This document shows positions 7,217 through 14,569 of a stretch of 22,800 bases of DNA, in pieces. Source of the stretch: an archaeon (GTDB lineage: Archaea > Halobacteriota > Syntropharchaeia > Alkanophagales > Methanospirareceae). The notes beneath the pieces are model-generated. The model ran no database searches and was not told the origin of the DNA. It worked only from the letters and a program-made list of their open reading frames with translations. Both the position numbers and the translations under genes were made by a program. How positions within the stretch are numbered: position 1 is the first letter of the stretch; the number at the start of each line of letters is the position of its first letter. The stretch lies in NCBI GenBank assembly GCA_030019325.1, contig JASEFB010000019.1:1-22800 (forward strand). Direction: 5' to 3'.

Positions 7217-7966
7217 CTACCTATCCTTACGCCCGATATATCGTGTCATGAGTAATCCGAGCTCGAACAGTGCTATTGAAACCACGGCCATGATCATCGA
7301 AATACCCGTGGGATCGGAGAAGACGAAGATAGCGATTCCTATTATCAGCCCGTAGATTATCAATCGCTTATCCTTGAGCCATGAATACGTGACGAGCTTC
7401 ATCTTTACCGCTAAAGTCATTATGAAGGGTATTTGAAAGATCAACCCGAATCCCACCGCAGTATAAAGGATGATTGAGAAAATCCGTTTTGCGGAAAGCG
7501 CAACCCGTGCAATGTCTCCTGAGTAAGCGATGAGGTAACTGAAGATCAGCGGAAGGACGAAGAGATAGGCGAAGACTGCACCGAGACCATAACAGCAGAG
7601 CGAAGGAATGGTAACCATCAGGAAAAATTTTCGCTCTGAGGGATATAAACCAGGTCGCATAAATGCGAATGTCTCATATACTAACAATGGTATCGTTACA
7701 GAAAGAGCGCATAAGAAGGAGAACAAAAGCCTCACGCTTATCCATTCCATCGGGCTGTACACGAATATGGAGATATCTTCGGAGAATAGATTGATAAATA
7801 AGAAGCGAAGAGAGATATTTGAAAGAGGGAAGATGATAAGAGTAACAACAGCGAGGGGGATTAAAAGAATGATGAGTCTTCTTCGTAGTTCGATGAGATG
7901 CTCTATTAGTGGAATCTCTTCATCTCCTATCGGTCCACTTACTCTATCATTTCCGATTCTTTCCAT
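7217..7966 (-). CDS. tatC: Tat translocase receptor subunit TatC, copy 1 (keeps the signal-peptide-binding residues)
   Basis: A 249-residue, six-helix TatC. It keeps the family's cytosolic signal-binding motifs: HLIELR at 23-28 (E26 aligns with E. coli E15) and FMRPGLYPSER at 102-112 (E111 aligns with E. coli E103). It departs from the family further on. The membrane position of E. coli E170 (FEVP) is Gln (FQIP, Q178), and the TPPD motif (E. coli D211) is replaced by SDPTG. The start is the ATG at 7966, preceded by a weak AGGGGGA site. It is divergent from tatC2 with only 26 bp between start codons, so its TATA box probably lies inside the tatC2 coding region. The inferred job is recognising twin-arginine signals such as that of the FDH-like catalytic subunit. 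Confidence 0.9.
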   Translation of the reverse strand: MERIGNDRVSGPIGDEEIPLIEHLIELRRRLIILLIPLAVVTLIIFPLSNISLRFLFINLFSEDISIFVYSPMEWISVRLLFSFLCALSVTIPLLVYETFAFMRPGLYPSERKFFLMVTIPSLCCYGLGAVFAYLFVLPLIFSYLIAYSGDIARVALSAKRIFSIILYTAVGFGLIFQIPFIMTLAVKMKLVTYSWLKDKRLIIYGLIIGIAIFVFSDPTGISMIMAVVSIALFELGLLMTRYIGRKDR

Positions 7967-7992
7967 TTTTCCCCCTTTAGGAGCGATTGAAG

Positions 7993-8736
7993 ATGGCGAG
8001 CATTACTGAGGAATTTGGGTATATATTAGTGGCGATAAAGAGAAAAATCCTGCTCATTCTTGCCGTTATATTTGCTGGTTTCATTGGTTCATTTCAATTT
8101 TTAGACCCCGTGTTACGAAAGATAACACAAGACCTCCTCCCTGAAGGTGCAACCCTCATCTATATCTCACCCGTGGAGGTAATAATGCTCAAGTTAAAAA
8201 TGGCTTTTTTCATAGGCATAATACTCGCCTCCCCTCTTGTATGCTATTATGTGTATAAGACATTGAAAGTGAGATTTGGGATACAGAATCCAATGAAAAA
8301 ATCCCGGCTCATCATATTGCTGACTTCCGCCATTACTTTGTTTATTTTAGGGATAAGTTATGCTTATTTCCTTATGTTACCTCTTGTTTTAAATTATCTC
8401 CACTACCTGTCAGCATCAGTTGGAGTTGTCGCCACCTACTCCATATACGAATTTATATCGTTCGTCATCATACTAACGCTCATACTGGGAATAGCCTTTG
8501 AAGTCCCTATCTTTATCGTCTTTGCGGTTCAATCCGGTCTTGTCCAGATAGCGACCCTGAAGGAATATAGGCGGTACGTGATTGTGGCAATGTTTGTTCT
8601 CGCTGCACTTGTTACACCTCCTGACGTGGTGAGCCAGCTCGTCGTCGCATTCCCGCTGGTAATTTTCTATGAGATTGGGATTACCGTTGCGAGCATGGTC
8701 ACGCGGAAACGTTCAGTTCCGATTCAAGCTTCTTAG
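7993..8736 (+). CDS. tatC: TatC-like protein, copy 2 (lacks signal-binding motifs, keeps E170/TPPD-type residues)
   Basis: A 247-residue, six-helix TatC homologue with the opposite pattern to copy 1. The N-terminus has YILVAIKRKIL where HLxELRxRL is expected. The first cytosolic loop (VYKTLKVRFGIQNPMKKSR) has no PGLxxxER. Yet the second half is canonical: GIAFEVPIFIVF carries the Glu matching E. coli E170, and YRRYVIVAMFVLAALVTPPDVVSQ carries the TPPD motif, followed by FYEIGI. The reading frame opens two codons earlier at a TTG (7987), but TAGGAG at 7978-7983 is correctly spaced for ATG 7993. Tandem-domain TatC proteins (haloarchaeal TatCt) are known to combine unequal TatC units; two separate divergent genes are a different arrangement. 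That it works as a heteromer with copy 1 is inference. Confidence 0.88.
   Translation: MASITEEFGYILVAIKRKILLILAVIFAGFIGSFQFLDPVLRKITQDLLPEGATLIYISPVEVIMLKLKMAFFIGIILASPLVCYYVYKTLKVRFGIQNPMKKSRLIILLTSAITLFILGISYAYFLMLPLVLNYLHYLSASVGVVATYSIYEFISFVIILTLILGIAFEVPIFIVFAVQSGLVQIATLKEYRRYVIVAMFVLAALVTPPDVVSQLVVAFPLVIFYEIGITVASMVTRKRSVPIQAS
8017..8030 (-). promoter_or_regulatory. Probable tatC1 TATA box inside the tatC2 coding region
   Basis: Minus-strand ACTAATATATACCC lies about 55 bp before the tatC1 ATG (7966), giving a start near 7998. Since tatC2 starts at 7993, this promoter would overlie codons 9-13 of tatC2. No equally good box was seen for tatC2 within tatC1. Confidence 0.4.
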
Positions 8737-8824
8737 ATTTAAAATTTGATCCACCATCCCTAAAAGAAAAACAAACTTTGTTGTATTTTGAAATTTTCAA
8801 GGCAGAATTTTTTAAACCATTTCA

Positions 8825-10579
8825 TTACCTTTGTTTTAGGTACTCGAGTATCGCTGCCTTGAGAAGAGGAAAGATCCTTAAATTCCGCTTTGCAGCTGGC
8901 CAACTCATGTGCATCTTCTCGTTGATGACCGCATTGAGCATCATATCGAACTCCGGTTTCAATTGCATTAATCGTTCTCGTTGGGCGGATTCGTCATTTA
9001 TCTCCTTTATCTTGTCTATTACGGTTGTAAGGTCAATTGCGAGCTTTATCCGCTCTTCCGTTCTCTTGAATGAAGCATAGTCAATCAATCCGTATTCCAT
9101 CTTCAATCTGTTCAGTCCAAGCCCAGCTCGATACGTGCAATCTACAATCTCGTCTCGTGTCATCCAGTTGGTCTCGTAATTCAGCGCGTATTTCCAACTC
9201 GGCGATAGCAGTGCTTTTCGATGGTCCTCAAACGTGTTAAAAAGAATCTTATATCCAAACTTTTCGGGATGCTCGTATAAGCTGCATCCGGGGTCAAGAA
9301 AGGGGGAATAAGGTAAAATAAATGGTACAACGCGTGTACCAAATTTCTCCATCAGATACCCACACCAATCCACCGTCTCCATGACCGATTCGCGGGTCTG
9401 GAAAGGGAGACCAATCATGAAGAACAAATCAAATCTGTTGCACCCCGAATCCAAAGCCCACCCTATATTCTTCTCAACCACTTCATTCGTATACCGCTTC
9501 CCCTCTATCGCTCTTATCCGCTCGTCATGGCTATCTGGCGATAGTTCAAAATTGAAGTTTTCAACAGATTCCGCCATGAGTTCAAAATAGTCCTTCGGTG
9601 CAGCATTGAACAACTCAAACACGAGATGATTGTTGAATTCCGCCTTTTTCAAGACTTCCAAGACGGTGTAAGCGTATTCTTCGCCTGGCTGGAGGAGGTC
9701 ACCGATAACGAATATGGGTGCTTTCGTATATTTCGTGATTTTTAGAATGTCCTCGGCAATTAATTGCGGGTCCCGAAAAGCGGGTTTCTTCCGATTGCAG
9801 TATACTGCAAGTGCATTCTTGGAACCTCCACAGAATGTGCAATTATGGATACAGCCACGACAGGTTATCACCGGCGTGATCGGGTAGTCCAACCACTCGT
9901 GGGAAGACCAGCCTTTCCATGGGCTCAGACTTCCGACATCACGGTATTTCAGAGCCGATTTGAAAACAGGGAGGTAATTATTAGAAAATTCGTTCAATTC
10001 GGTTGGAACATGAGTGAGGGGGTTTATATGCACCTCCCCGCTGCTATCCCTCCATACAAGGTTTGGGAGTGTGCTGATGGTGGAATAAGAATGGTGAATA
10101 ATCGCTTTCATGAGCTGGAGCAGGGGCTCTTCGGCTGAATCCCCCCTTATGATAAAATCCACCTCAGGATAGCGAATCAACTCTTCATGGAAGTACGTTG
10201 CGGAAAATCCACCGAAGATGATGGGTATGCAGGGATGATATTTCTTGCAGAGCTTCGCTACTTCGAGGCTCCCCTGTGCATGAGCAAGCCAATGGAGATC
10301 AATTCCAAAAGCCACTGGTTTAAGCCTGCGTATCATCTTTTCTGGATCAAAACCATCGTTACTGAGCATTCTCACCGCTAAATTGATGATCCTTACCCCT
10401 ATCCCATTTCTCTCCAGATGTTCCACGATAGAGAAAAATCCGATCGGATACATCTCGAATACGGGAGTTGAGGGGACCCCATCAGCAATCGGACCGAACA
10501 TTATGGGATACTTCCGAAAATCATACACGGTTGGTGCATGGAGTAAGATTAAATGAGGATTGGAGGGCACGATGCTCAT
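8825..10579 (-). CDS. B12-binding domain / radical SAM protein
   Basis: A 584-residue class-B-type radical SAM protein. Residues ~45-165 resemble a cobalamin-binding Rossmann domain (PVAFGIDLHW, then IPIIFGGFSATY and VDFIIRGDSAEEPLLQL). The radical SAM core follows with TCRGCIHNCTFCGGS, in which C243-x3-C247-x2-C250 would ligate the [4Fe-4S] cluster and C240 is an extra Cys just before it. The remaining core has a DLFFMIGLP segment, and the last ~90 residues are helical and charged. Members of this superfamily methylate or rearrange unactivated carbons; the substrate here is unknown. The layout recalls the uncharacterised Ta0216-type archaeal family, which a profile search could confirm. Its ATG overlaps the stop codon of the hydrogenase protease gene (ATGA), so the two are translationally coupled, suggesting a link to hydrogenase or another cofactor. 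The gene is convergent with tatC2. Confidence 0.85.
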   Translation of the reverse strand: MSIVPSNPHLILLHAPTVYDFRKYPIMFGPIADGVPSTPVFEMYPIGFFSIVEHLERNGIGVRIINLAVRMLSNDGFDPEKMIRRLKPVAFGIDLHWLAHAQGSLEVAKLCKKYHPCIPIIFGGFSATYFHEELIRYPEVDFIIRGDSAEEPLLQLMKAIIHHSYSTISTLPNLVWRDSSGEVHINPLTHVPTELNEFSNNYLPVFKSALKYRDVGSLSPWKGWSSHEWLDYPITPVITCRGCIHNCTFCGGSKNALAVYCNRKKPAFRDPQLIAEDILKITKYTKAPIFVIGDLLQPGEEYAYTVLEVLKKAEFNNHLVFELFNAAPKDYFELMAESVENFNFELSPDSHDERIRAIEGKRYTNEVVEKNIGWALDSGCNRFDLFFMIGLPFQTRESVMETVDWCGYLMEKFGTRVVPFILPYSPFLDPGCSLYEHPEKFGYKILFNTFEDHRKALLSPSWKYALNYETNWMTRDEIVDCTYRAGLGLNRLKMEYGLIDYASFKRTEERIKLAIDLTTVIDKIKEINDESAQRERLMQLKPEFDMMLNAVINEKMHMSWPAAKRNLRIFPLLKAAILEYLKQR

Positions 10580-11040
10580 TTTTTCCCGATCTCTCCCAAA
10601 ACGAGATTTACCACTTTAGGAACCGCTTCTTTTACCTTTGTAGTCATTTCCTCGGTGAACTTCTCTATCTCCTCGACTTCTATCGCAAATATCACGATCT
10701 CACGAGGCATCTCCTCAGGCATAAGCTTGTTGCCTACTTCTATTACCGTTGGAAAGTTCAGATCATGCATTGACGTCGCGAGATGTACAGACTTGAAAAA
10801 GTCTTCTGGTCTTAGCCGGTATATTTCCCCTGGTTCACCTCCTTCTGTCTTTATCGCATCTATTATAACCACCTTGTCGTATCCCATGATGATGTCGAGC
10901 ACATTCAAACCACCCGTGCATGCATCTTCGATATCTATCGCGTCATCCCTTATCAGCCTCGCCAATTTCTGGGCTACATGAAAGCCTACGCCATCATCTC
11001 CTAAAATCGGATTCCCTATACCCAAAATAAGTATCTTCAC
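10576..11040 (-). CDS. NiFe-hydrogenase maturation endopeptidase (HycI/HoxM family, peptidase M52)
   Basis: From the GTG at 11040 the product is 154 residues, usual for the family, and starts VKILILGIGNP like other members. The nickel-sensing residues are present: GDDGVG near residue 16, the Asp of VVIIDAI at 61, and His 92 in SMHDLNF. These enzymes clip a C-terminal tail from the hydrogenase large subunit after nickel insertion. The MvhA encoded here has a 25-residue tail beyond DPCxxCxxH, consistent with being the substrate. The frame extends to an ATG at 11061, but AAAGGTG (11048-11054) is ideally spaced for GTG 11040 while the ATG has no ribosome site. A TATA-like TTTAATAAAC at 11073-11084 would start the transcript between the two. 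It is divergent from the mvhDGA operon. Confidence 0.9.
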   Translation of the reverse strand: MKILILGIGNPILGDDGVGFHVAQKLARLIRDDAIDIEDACTGGLNVLDIIMGYDKVVIIDAIKTEGGEPGEIYRLRPEDFFKSVHLATSMHDLNFPTVIEVGNKLMPEEMPREIVIFAIEVEEIEKFTEEMTTKVKEAVPKVVNLVLGEIGKK

Positions 11041-11221
11041 TGTGCCGCACCTTTTTATCATAGGAACGTTTTGTTTATTAAATGTCTAAGTGATTTATTA
11101 CTCAATCTGCTAATTAATAATAAAAAGTCCATACAAATTAACAAATGGTAAAGGAGTTCAAAAACGAAAAGCTGTAAACATATGTTTTAATCTCCAATGA
11201 ACAGTGATAAAAAGGGAGTTT

Positions 11222-11237
11222 CAAAGACATGTCTTTG
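11222..11237. repeat. 16-bp perfect palindrome CAAAGACATGTCTTTG
   Basis: The 16-bp sequence equals its own reverse complement. It sits inside a wider inverted repeat, AGGGAGT at 11213-11219 and ACTCCCT at 11253-11259. It could be a dimeric-regulator site in DNA or a cruciform/hairpin element; there is no T-run, so it is unlikely to be a terminator. Confidence 0.6.
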
Positions 11238-11390
11238 GCCATTATGTAATACACTCCCTCTGCTACAATTTAAACAAATGTAAAAATAGAAGATTTAAGG
11301 CGTGACTTACCTTTTCATTCCTTTTTATCCCAGCTTCTGGGGCATATCTACATATACTTCTGTATGTACGTACATGTCGTTTTAATACCC

Positions 11391-11400
11391 TTTTATATAA
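11391..11400 (+). promoter_or_regulatory. TATA box of the mvhDGA-hdrA operon
   Basis: TTTTATATAA lies about 55 bp before the mvhD ATG (11453), predicting a start near 11421 and a leader of roughly 30 nt containing GAGGGAGA. The palindrome ATGTACGTACAT (11364-11375) ends 15 bp upstream of the box, a position where an activator or repressor could touch the TBP/TFB complex. Confidence 0.65.
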
Positions 11401-11452
11401 AGGTCGAATAAAGAATGTTCATATATATTATAGTAGTAGAGAGGGAGAAAAA

Positions 11453-11878
11453 ATGGCAACAGAGAAGGAGGAATTTGAGCCTTTGATAGTAGGGATCACA
11501 TGCAATTGGTGCACATATGCAGCTGCGGACCTTGCAGGGACATCTCGTCTGAAATATCCGCCGAATATCAGATTGATACGGGTGATGTGCAGTTCGAGGA
11601 TACATCCTTCGTTCATACTGTATTCATTTGCGAGAGGTGCGGATGGTGTTTTTATTGGAGGCTGTCATCCCAAGGAGTGCCATTACATAAGCGGTCCCGA
11701 AAAAGCGTTACGAAGAATCGAATTGCTGAGGAGAATGATAGACCAATTTGGAATAGAGCCTGAGAGATTGAGATTGGAATGGTGTTCAGCGGCTGAAGGC
11801 GCGAAATTTGCACAGGAGGTGACTAATTTTACCCATAAGCTGAAGGAGTTAGGACCAAGCCCATTAAGAGGTCAATAG
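11453..11878 (+). CDS. mvhD: F420-non-reducing hydrogenase / Hdr-linking iron-sulfur subunit MvhD (copy 1)
   Basis: The 141-residue product matches MvhD, the small [2Fe-2S] subunit that carries electrons from the hydrogenase module to HdrA. The five family Cys are present: C17 and C20 in ITCNWCTYAAAD, C46 in VMCSSR, and C71 and C76 in GGCHPKECHY. An additional C110 is present (EWCSAAEG); the second MvhD in the window has Ile there. The gene opens the operon mvhD-mvhG-mvhA-hdrA, 22 bp ahead of mvhG, the standard order for group 3c hydrogenases. It is a clear paralogue of the MvhD at 16923, with near-identical central segments but divergent ends, indicating an old duplication rather than a recent copy. 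Confidence 0.95.
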   Translation: MATEKEEFEPLIVGITCNWCTYAAADLAGTSRLKYPPNIRLIRVMCSSRIHPSFILYSFARGADGVFIGGCHPKECHYISGPEKALRRIELLRRMIDQFGIEPERLRLEWCSAAEGAKFAQEVTNFTHKLKELGPSPLRGQ

Positions 11879-11900
11879 CGAGGAAAGGAGGAAAGAAGAG

Positions 11901-12950
11901 ATGGAGGAAGAGAAAAAGGAACCGAAAAAGAAGATAAAAATAGCATTATATTGGGCTGCAACCTGTGGAGGCTGTGATGTAGCAACGTTAGATATCGAAG
12001 AGAAGATACTGGATGTGATTAACATTGCTGATATCGTTCTGTGGCCCGTGGCAATGGACTTCAAGTATGAAGACGTGGAGAAGATGGAGCCGAAGAGCAT
12101 AGATGTATGTTTGTTCAACGGTGCAGTGCGGAATTCAGAGCATGAGGAGATAGCAAAGATGCTGCGAGAGAAATCAAAGGTGATGATCGCGTTCGGAAGC
12201 TGCGCGTGCTTTGGCGGGATACCAGGTCTGGGGAATGTAGCAAACAGAGAACAGATATTTAAGGTGGCATATAAAGACACACCTTCTACCGTGAACCCCG
12301 AGTTCGTCACACCGCAGACGGAGATGATGACGAATGGGGGAGAGAAGTTAACCCTTCCTGAATTCTGGAACACCGTGAAAACATTGGATCAGACGGTGGA
12401 TGTTGATTATTACGTTCCTGGCTGTCCGCCCACGGTGGATAGGATAAACGATGCGGTGGGAATATTAGCGAAATTTGCAGAGACAGGAGAACTTCCTCCA
12501 AAGGGTGCAGTTGTTGCTTTTGACAAAAACCTATGTGATGAATGTGAACGCAAGAGAGACGAGGAGAAGAAGATTAAACGTATATACAGACCTCATGAGC
12601 TCAAAGAGATAGATCCAGAGAAATGTCTATTGGACCAAGGGATCTTATGTATGGGACTTGCAACACGTGGGGGTTGTGGTGCTCGATGCGTAAACGCGAA
12701 CATGCCCTGCCGTGGTTGTTATGGCCCCTCGCCTGAGATAAAAGACCATGGTGCTGCGGTTTTGTCAGCAATTGCTTCTATCTTAGGAGTGGAAGATGAA
12801 GCTGAAATGATAGATATAGGGACACCAGAAGAGGTTGAAGAGTTGCTCAACCAGGTAAAAGACCCACTTGGCACCTTTTACCGGTTTACTCTGCCGAGTA
12901 GCATGTTAAAACGCGTGATTATAAAACCAGAGAAAGGAGGGGAGACGTGA
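11901..12950 (+). CDS. mvhG: F420-non-reducing [NiFe]-hydrogenase small subunit MvhG
   Basis: A 349-residue electron-transfer subunit of a group 3c-type cytosolic [NiFe] hydrogenase. The proximal cluster ligands are visible as C22 and C25 (ATCGGCD), C101 (FGSCACFGG, with C103 nearby) and C175 (VPGCPPT). The C-terminal part carries further Cys for the medial and distal clusters: C212, C215, C242, C250, C259, C263, C270, C273. These clusters lead electrons from the Ni-Fe centre in MvhA to MvhD. No Tat signal is present, so it is cytosolic. It starts with a short Lys/Glu-rich run (about 12 residues), a trait shared with the next two subunits. AGGAGG at 11887 precedes the ATG, and the stop is 3 bp before mvhA. 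Confidence 0.95.
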   Translation: MEEEKKEPKKKIKIALYWAATCGGCDVATLDIEEKILDVINIADIVLWPVAMDFKYEDVEKMEPKSIDVCLFNGAVRNSEHEEIAKMLREKSKVMIAFGSCACFGGIPGLGNVANREQIFKVAYKDTPSTVNPEFVTPQTEMMTNGGEKLTLPEFWNTVKTLDQTVDVDYYVPGCPPTVDRINDAVGILAKFAETGELPPKGAVVAFDKNLCDECERKRDEEKKIKRIYRPHELKEIDPEKCLLDQGILCMGLATRGGCGARCVNANMPCRGCYGPSPEIKDHGAAVLSAIASILGVEDEAEMIDIGTPEEVEELLNQVKDPLGTFYRFTLPSSMLKRVIIKPEKGGET

Positions 12951-12953
12951 AAA

Positions 12954-14552
12954 ATGGAGAAATTGAAGAGTTTATTCAGAAAGAAGGAAGAGCCAACGGT
13001 CGAAGAAGCAGAAAAGGAGCCAACAGTTGAAGTAGCAGAAAAGAAGCCAGAGGTCGCAGTGGAAGAAAAGAAACCAAAGGTTCCAGTGGCAGAAAGGAAG
13101 AAGGAAATAACGATTTCTCCTATAACGAGATTGGAAGGACATGGTAAGATATGTATATTCCTTGATGACGAAGGAAACGTGAAGGATGCTTACTTTCAGG
13201 TAGTAGAGCTAAGAGGATTCGAGCGATTCTGTATAGGTCGACCGGTAGAAGAAATACCTCGGATCGTGCCACGCATCTGTGGCGTATGCCCGTGGGCGCA
13301 TCACATGGCATCGACAAAAGCAAACGATGCGGTGTTCAATGCTGAACCAACGGATGCCGCGAAGAAATTACGTGAAATGGCGTATAATGCCCATATGATG
13401 CATTCCCATCAGCTCCATTTCTATGCATTAGGAGCTCCCGATTTCGTTCCTGGGCCAAAAGCAGACCCGGCAGAAAGGAACGTGGTGGGATTAATAGGAA
13501 AGGTTGGCGTAGAGTTAGGATTGGAAGTGATTAAGCACAGGGGATATGCGCAGCGGATACAGGAGATCGTCGGCGGTAAGGCGACGCACCCAGTCTGTGG
13601 TCTCCCAGGCGGCATGTCAAAGGCGTTGTCAGCAGAGGAACAAGCTGAGATAGAGGAAAAGGCGAAGAAGCTTTTAGATTTCAGTAAGAATACCCTTGAG
13701 ATATTCGACGACGTGGTATTGAAGAACAAGGACTACGTGGATATAATAACGGGCGATGTTTACTACCACAAGACCTATTACATGGGTTTGGTGGACAAGA
13801 ACAACAAGGTGAACTTCTACGAGGGCGACCTAAGGGTCGTGGATCCGAATGGTAACGAGTTTGTGAAATTCGTTCCGAAAGATTACCTGGATCACATATC
13901 AGAGGCTGTACTGCCGTGGTCGTATCTGAAATTCCCCTATTTGAAGGCCGTGGGCTGGAAAGGACTTGTAGACGGTCCGGAGAGCGGTATTTACCGGGTA
14001 GCTCCGTTAGCACGACTCAATGCCGCAGACGGCATGGCGACGGATGCAGCACAGGAAGCGTACGAAAAAATGTATGATGTCCTTGGTGGTAAGCCAGTAC
14101 ACAACACGCTCGCATTCCACTGGGCTCGGCTTATAGAGAATTTATACGCTGCGGAGCGGTGCTTGGAGTTGATACAGGACCCGGAGATTACCTCGAAGGA
14201 TGTACGAGGCGAGTTAGGAGAACCGGGAGAGGGCGTAGGAGTCGTAGAAGCCCCTCGCGGGACCCTGATCCACCATTACTGGGCGGATGAAGATGGAATA
14301 GCGAAGAAACTGAACATAATCGTTGCAACCGGGCACAACCATGGAGCAATGTGCATGTCGGTAAAAAAAGCGGCGCAGAATTTAATCAAGGATTGGCAAG
14401 TAGACCAGGGATTGTTGAATATGGTGGAGATGGCTTTCCGTGCATACGATCCCTGCCTCGCATGTGCAACGCATACACTACCAGGACAGATGCCTCTGGA
14501 GGTCAGTATATACGATGAAAAGGGAGATCTCTACCAGAAGCTGAAGAGGTGA
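12954..14552 (+). CDS. mvhA: F420-non-reducing [NiFe]-hydrogenase large subunit MvhA with charged N-terminal extension
   Basis: The 532-residue catalytic subunit holds the Ni-Fe(CN)2CO site. All four Cys ligands are present: C109 and C112 in RICGVCPWAHH and C501 and C504 in DPCLACATH. A 25-residue tail follows H507 and should be removed by the maturation protease encoded at 10576-11040. The core begins at about residue 52 (ITISPITRLEGHG) and is about 480 residues, near the family's usual 470. The first 50 residues are an added Lys/Glu/Pro/Val-rich tract built of degenerate repeats of the type E-K-K/E-P-x-V. Its ATG and ribosome site are clear (GGAGGGGAG before it), so the extension is probably translated. 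Product: H2 oxidation, or H2 formation in reverse, with electrons passing through MvhG and MvhD to HdrA. Confidence 0.95.
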   Translation: MEKLKSLFRKKEEPTVEEAEKEPTVEVAEKKPEVAVEEKKPKVPVAERKKEITISPITRLEGHGKICIFLDDEGNVKDAYFQVVELRGFERFCIGRPVEEIPRIVPRICGVCPWAHHMASTKANDAVFNAEPTDAAKKLREMAYNAHMMHSHQLHFYALGAPDFVPGPKADPAERNVVGLIGKVGVELGLEVIKHRGYAQRIQEIVGGKATHPVCGLPGGMSKALSAEEQAEIEEKAKKLLDFSKNTLEIFDDVVLKNKDYVDIITGDVYYHKTYYMGLVDKNNKVNFYEGDLRVVDPNGNEFVKFVPKDYLDHISEAVLPWSYLKFPYLKAVGWKGLVDGPESGIYRVAPLARLNAADGMATDAAQEAYEKMYDVLGGKPVHNTLAFHWARLIENLYAAERCLELIQDPEITSKDVRGELGEPGEGVGVVEAPRGTLIHHYWADEDGIAKKLNIIVATGHNHGAMCMSVKKAAQNLIKDWQVDQGLLNMVEMAFRAYDPCLACATHTLPGQMPLEVSIYDEKGDLYQKLKR

Positions 14553-14569
14553 AAAGGAGGTGAAAAGAA

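Larger units (their letters stand above)
11041..11452. other. Divergent hydrogenase-protease / mvhD control region
   Basis: No gene was recognised in this ~410-bp A/T-rich stretch. It contains several perfect palindromes: AAACATATGTTT (11176-11187), the 16-bp CAAAGACATGTCTTTG (11222-11237) enclosed by AGGGAGT/ACTCCCT (11213-11219 and 11253-11259), and ATGTACGTACAT (11364-11375). The last lies just upstream of the mvhD TATA box. It lies between hydrogenase structural genes and their maturation protease, so it is a natural place for shared control. Confidence 0.6.
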
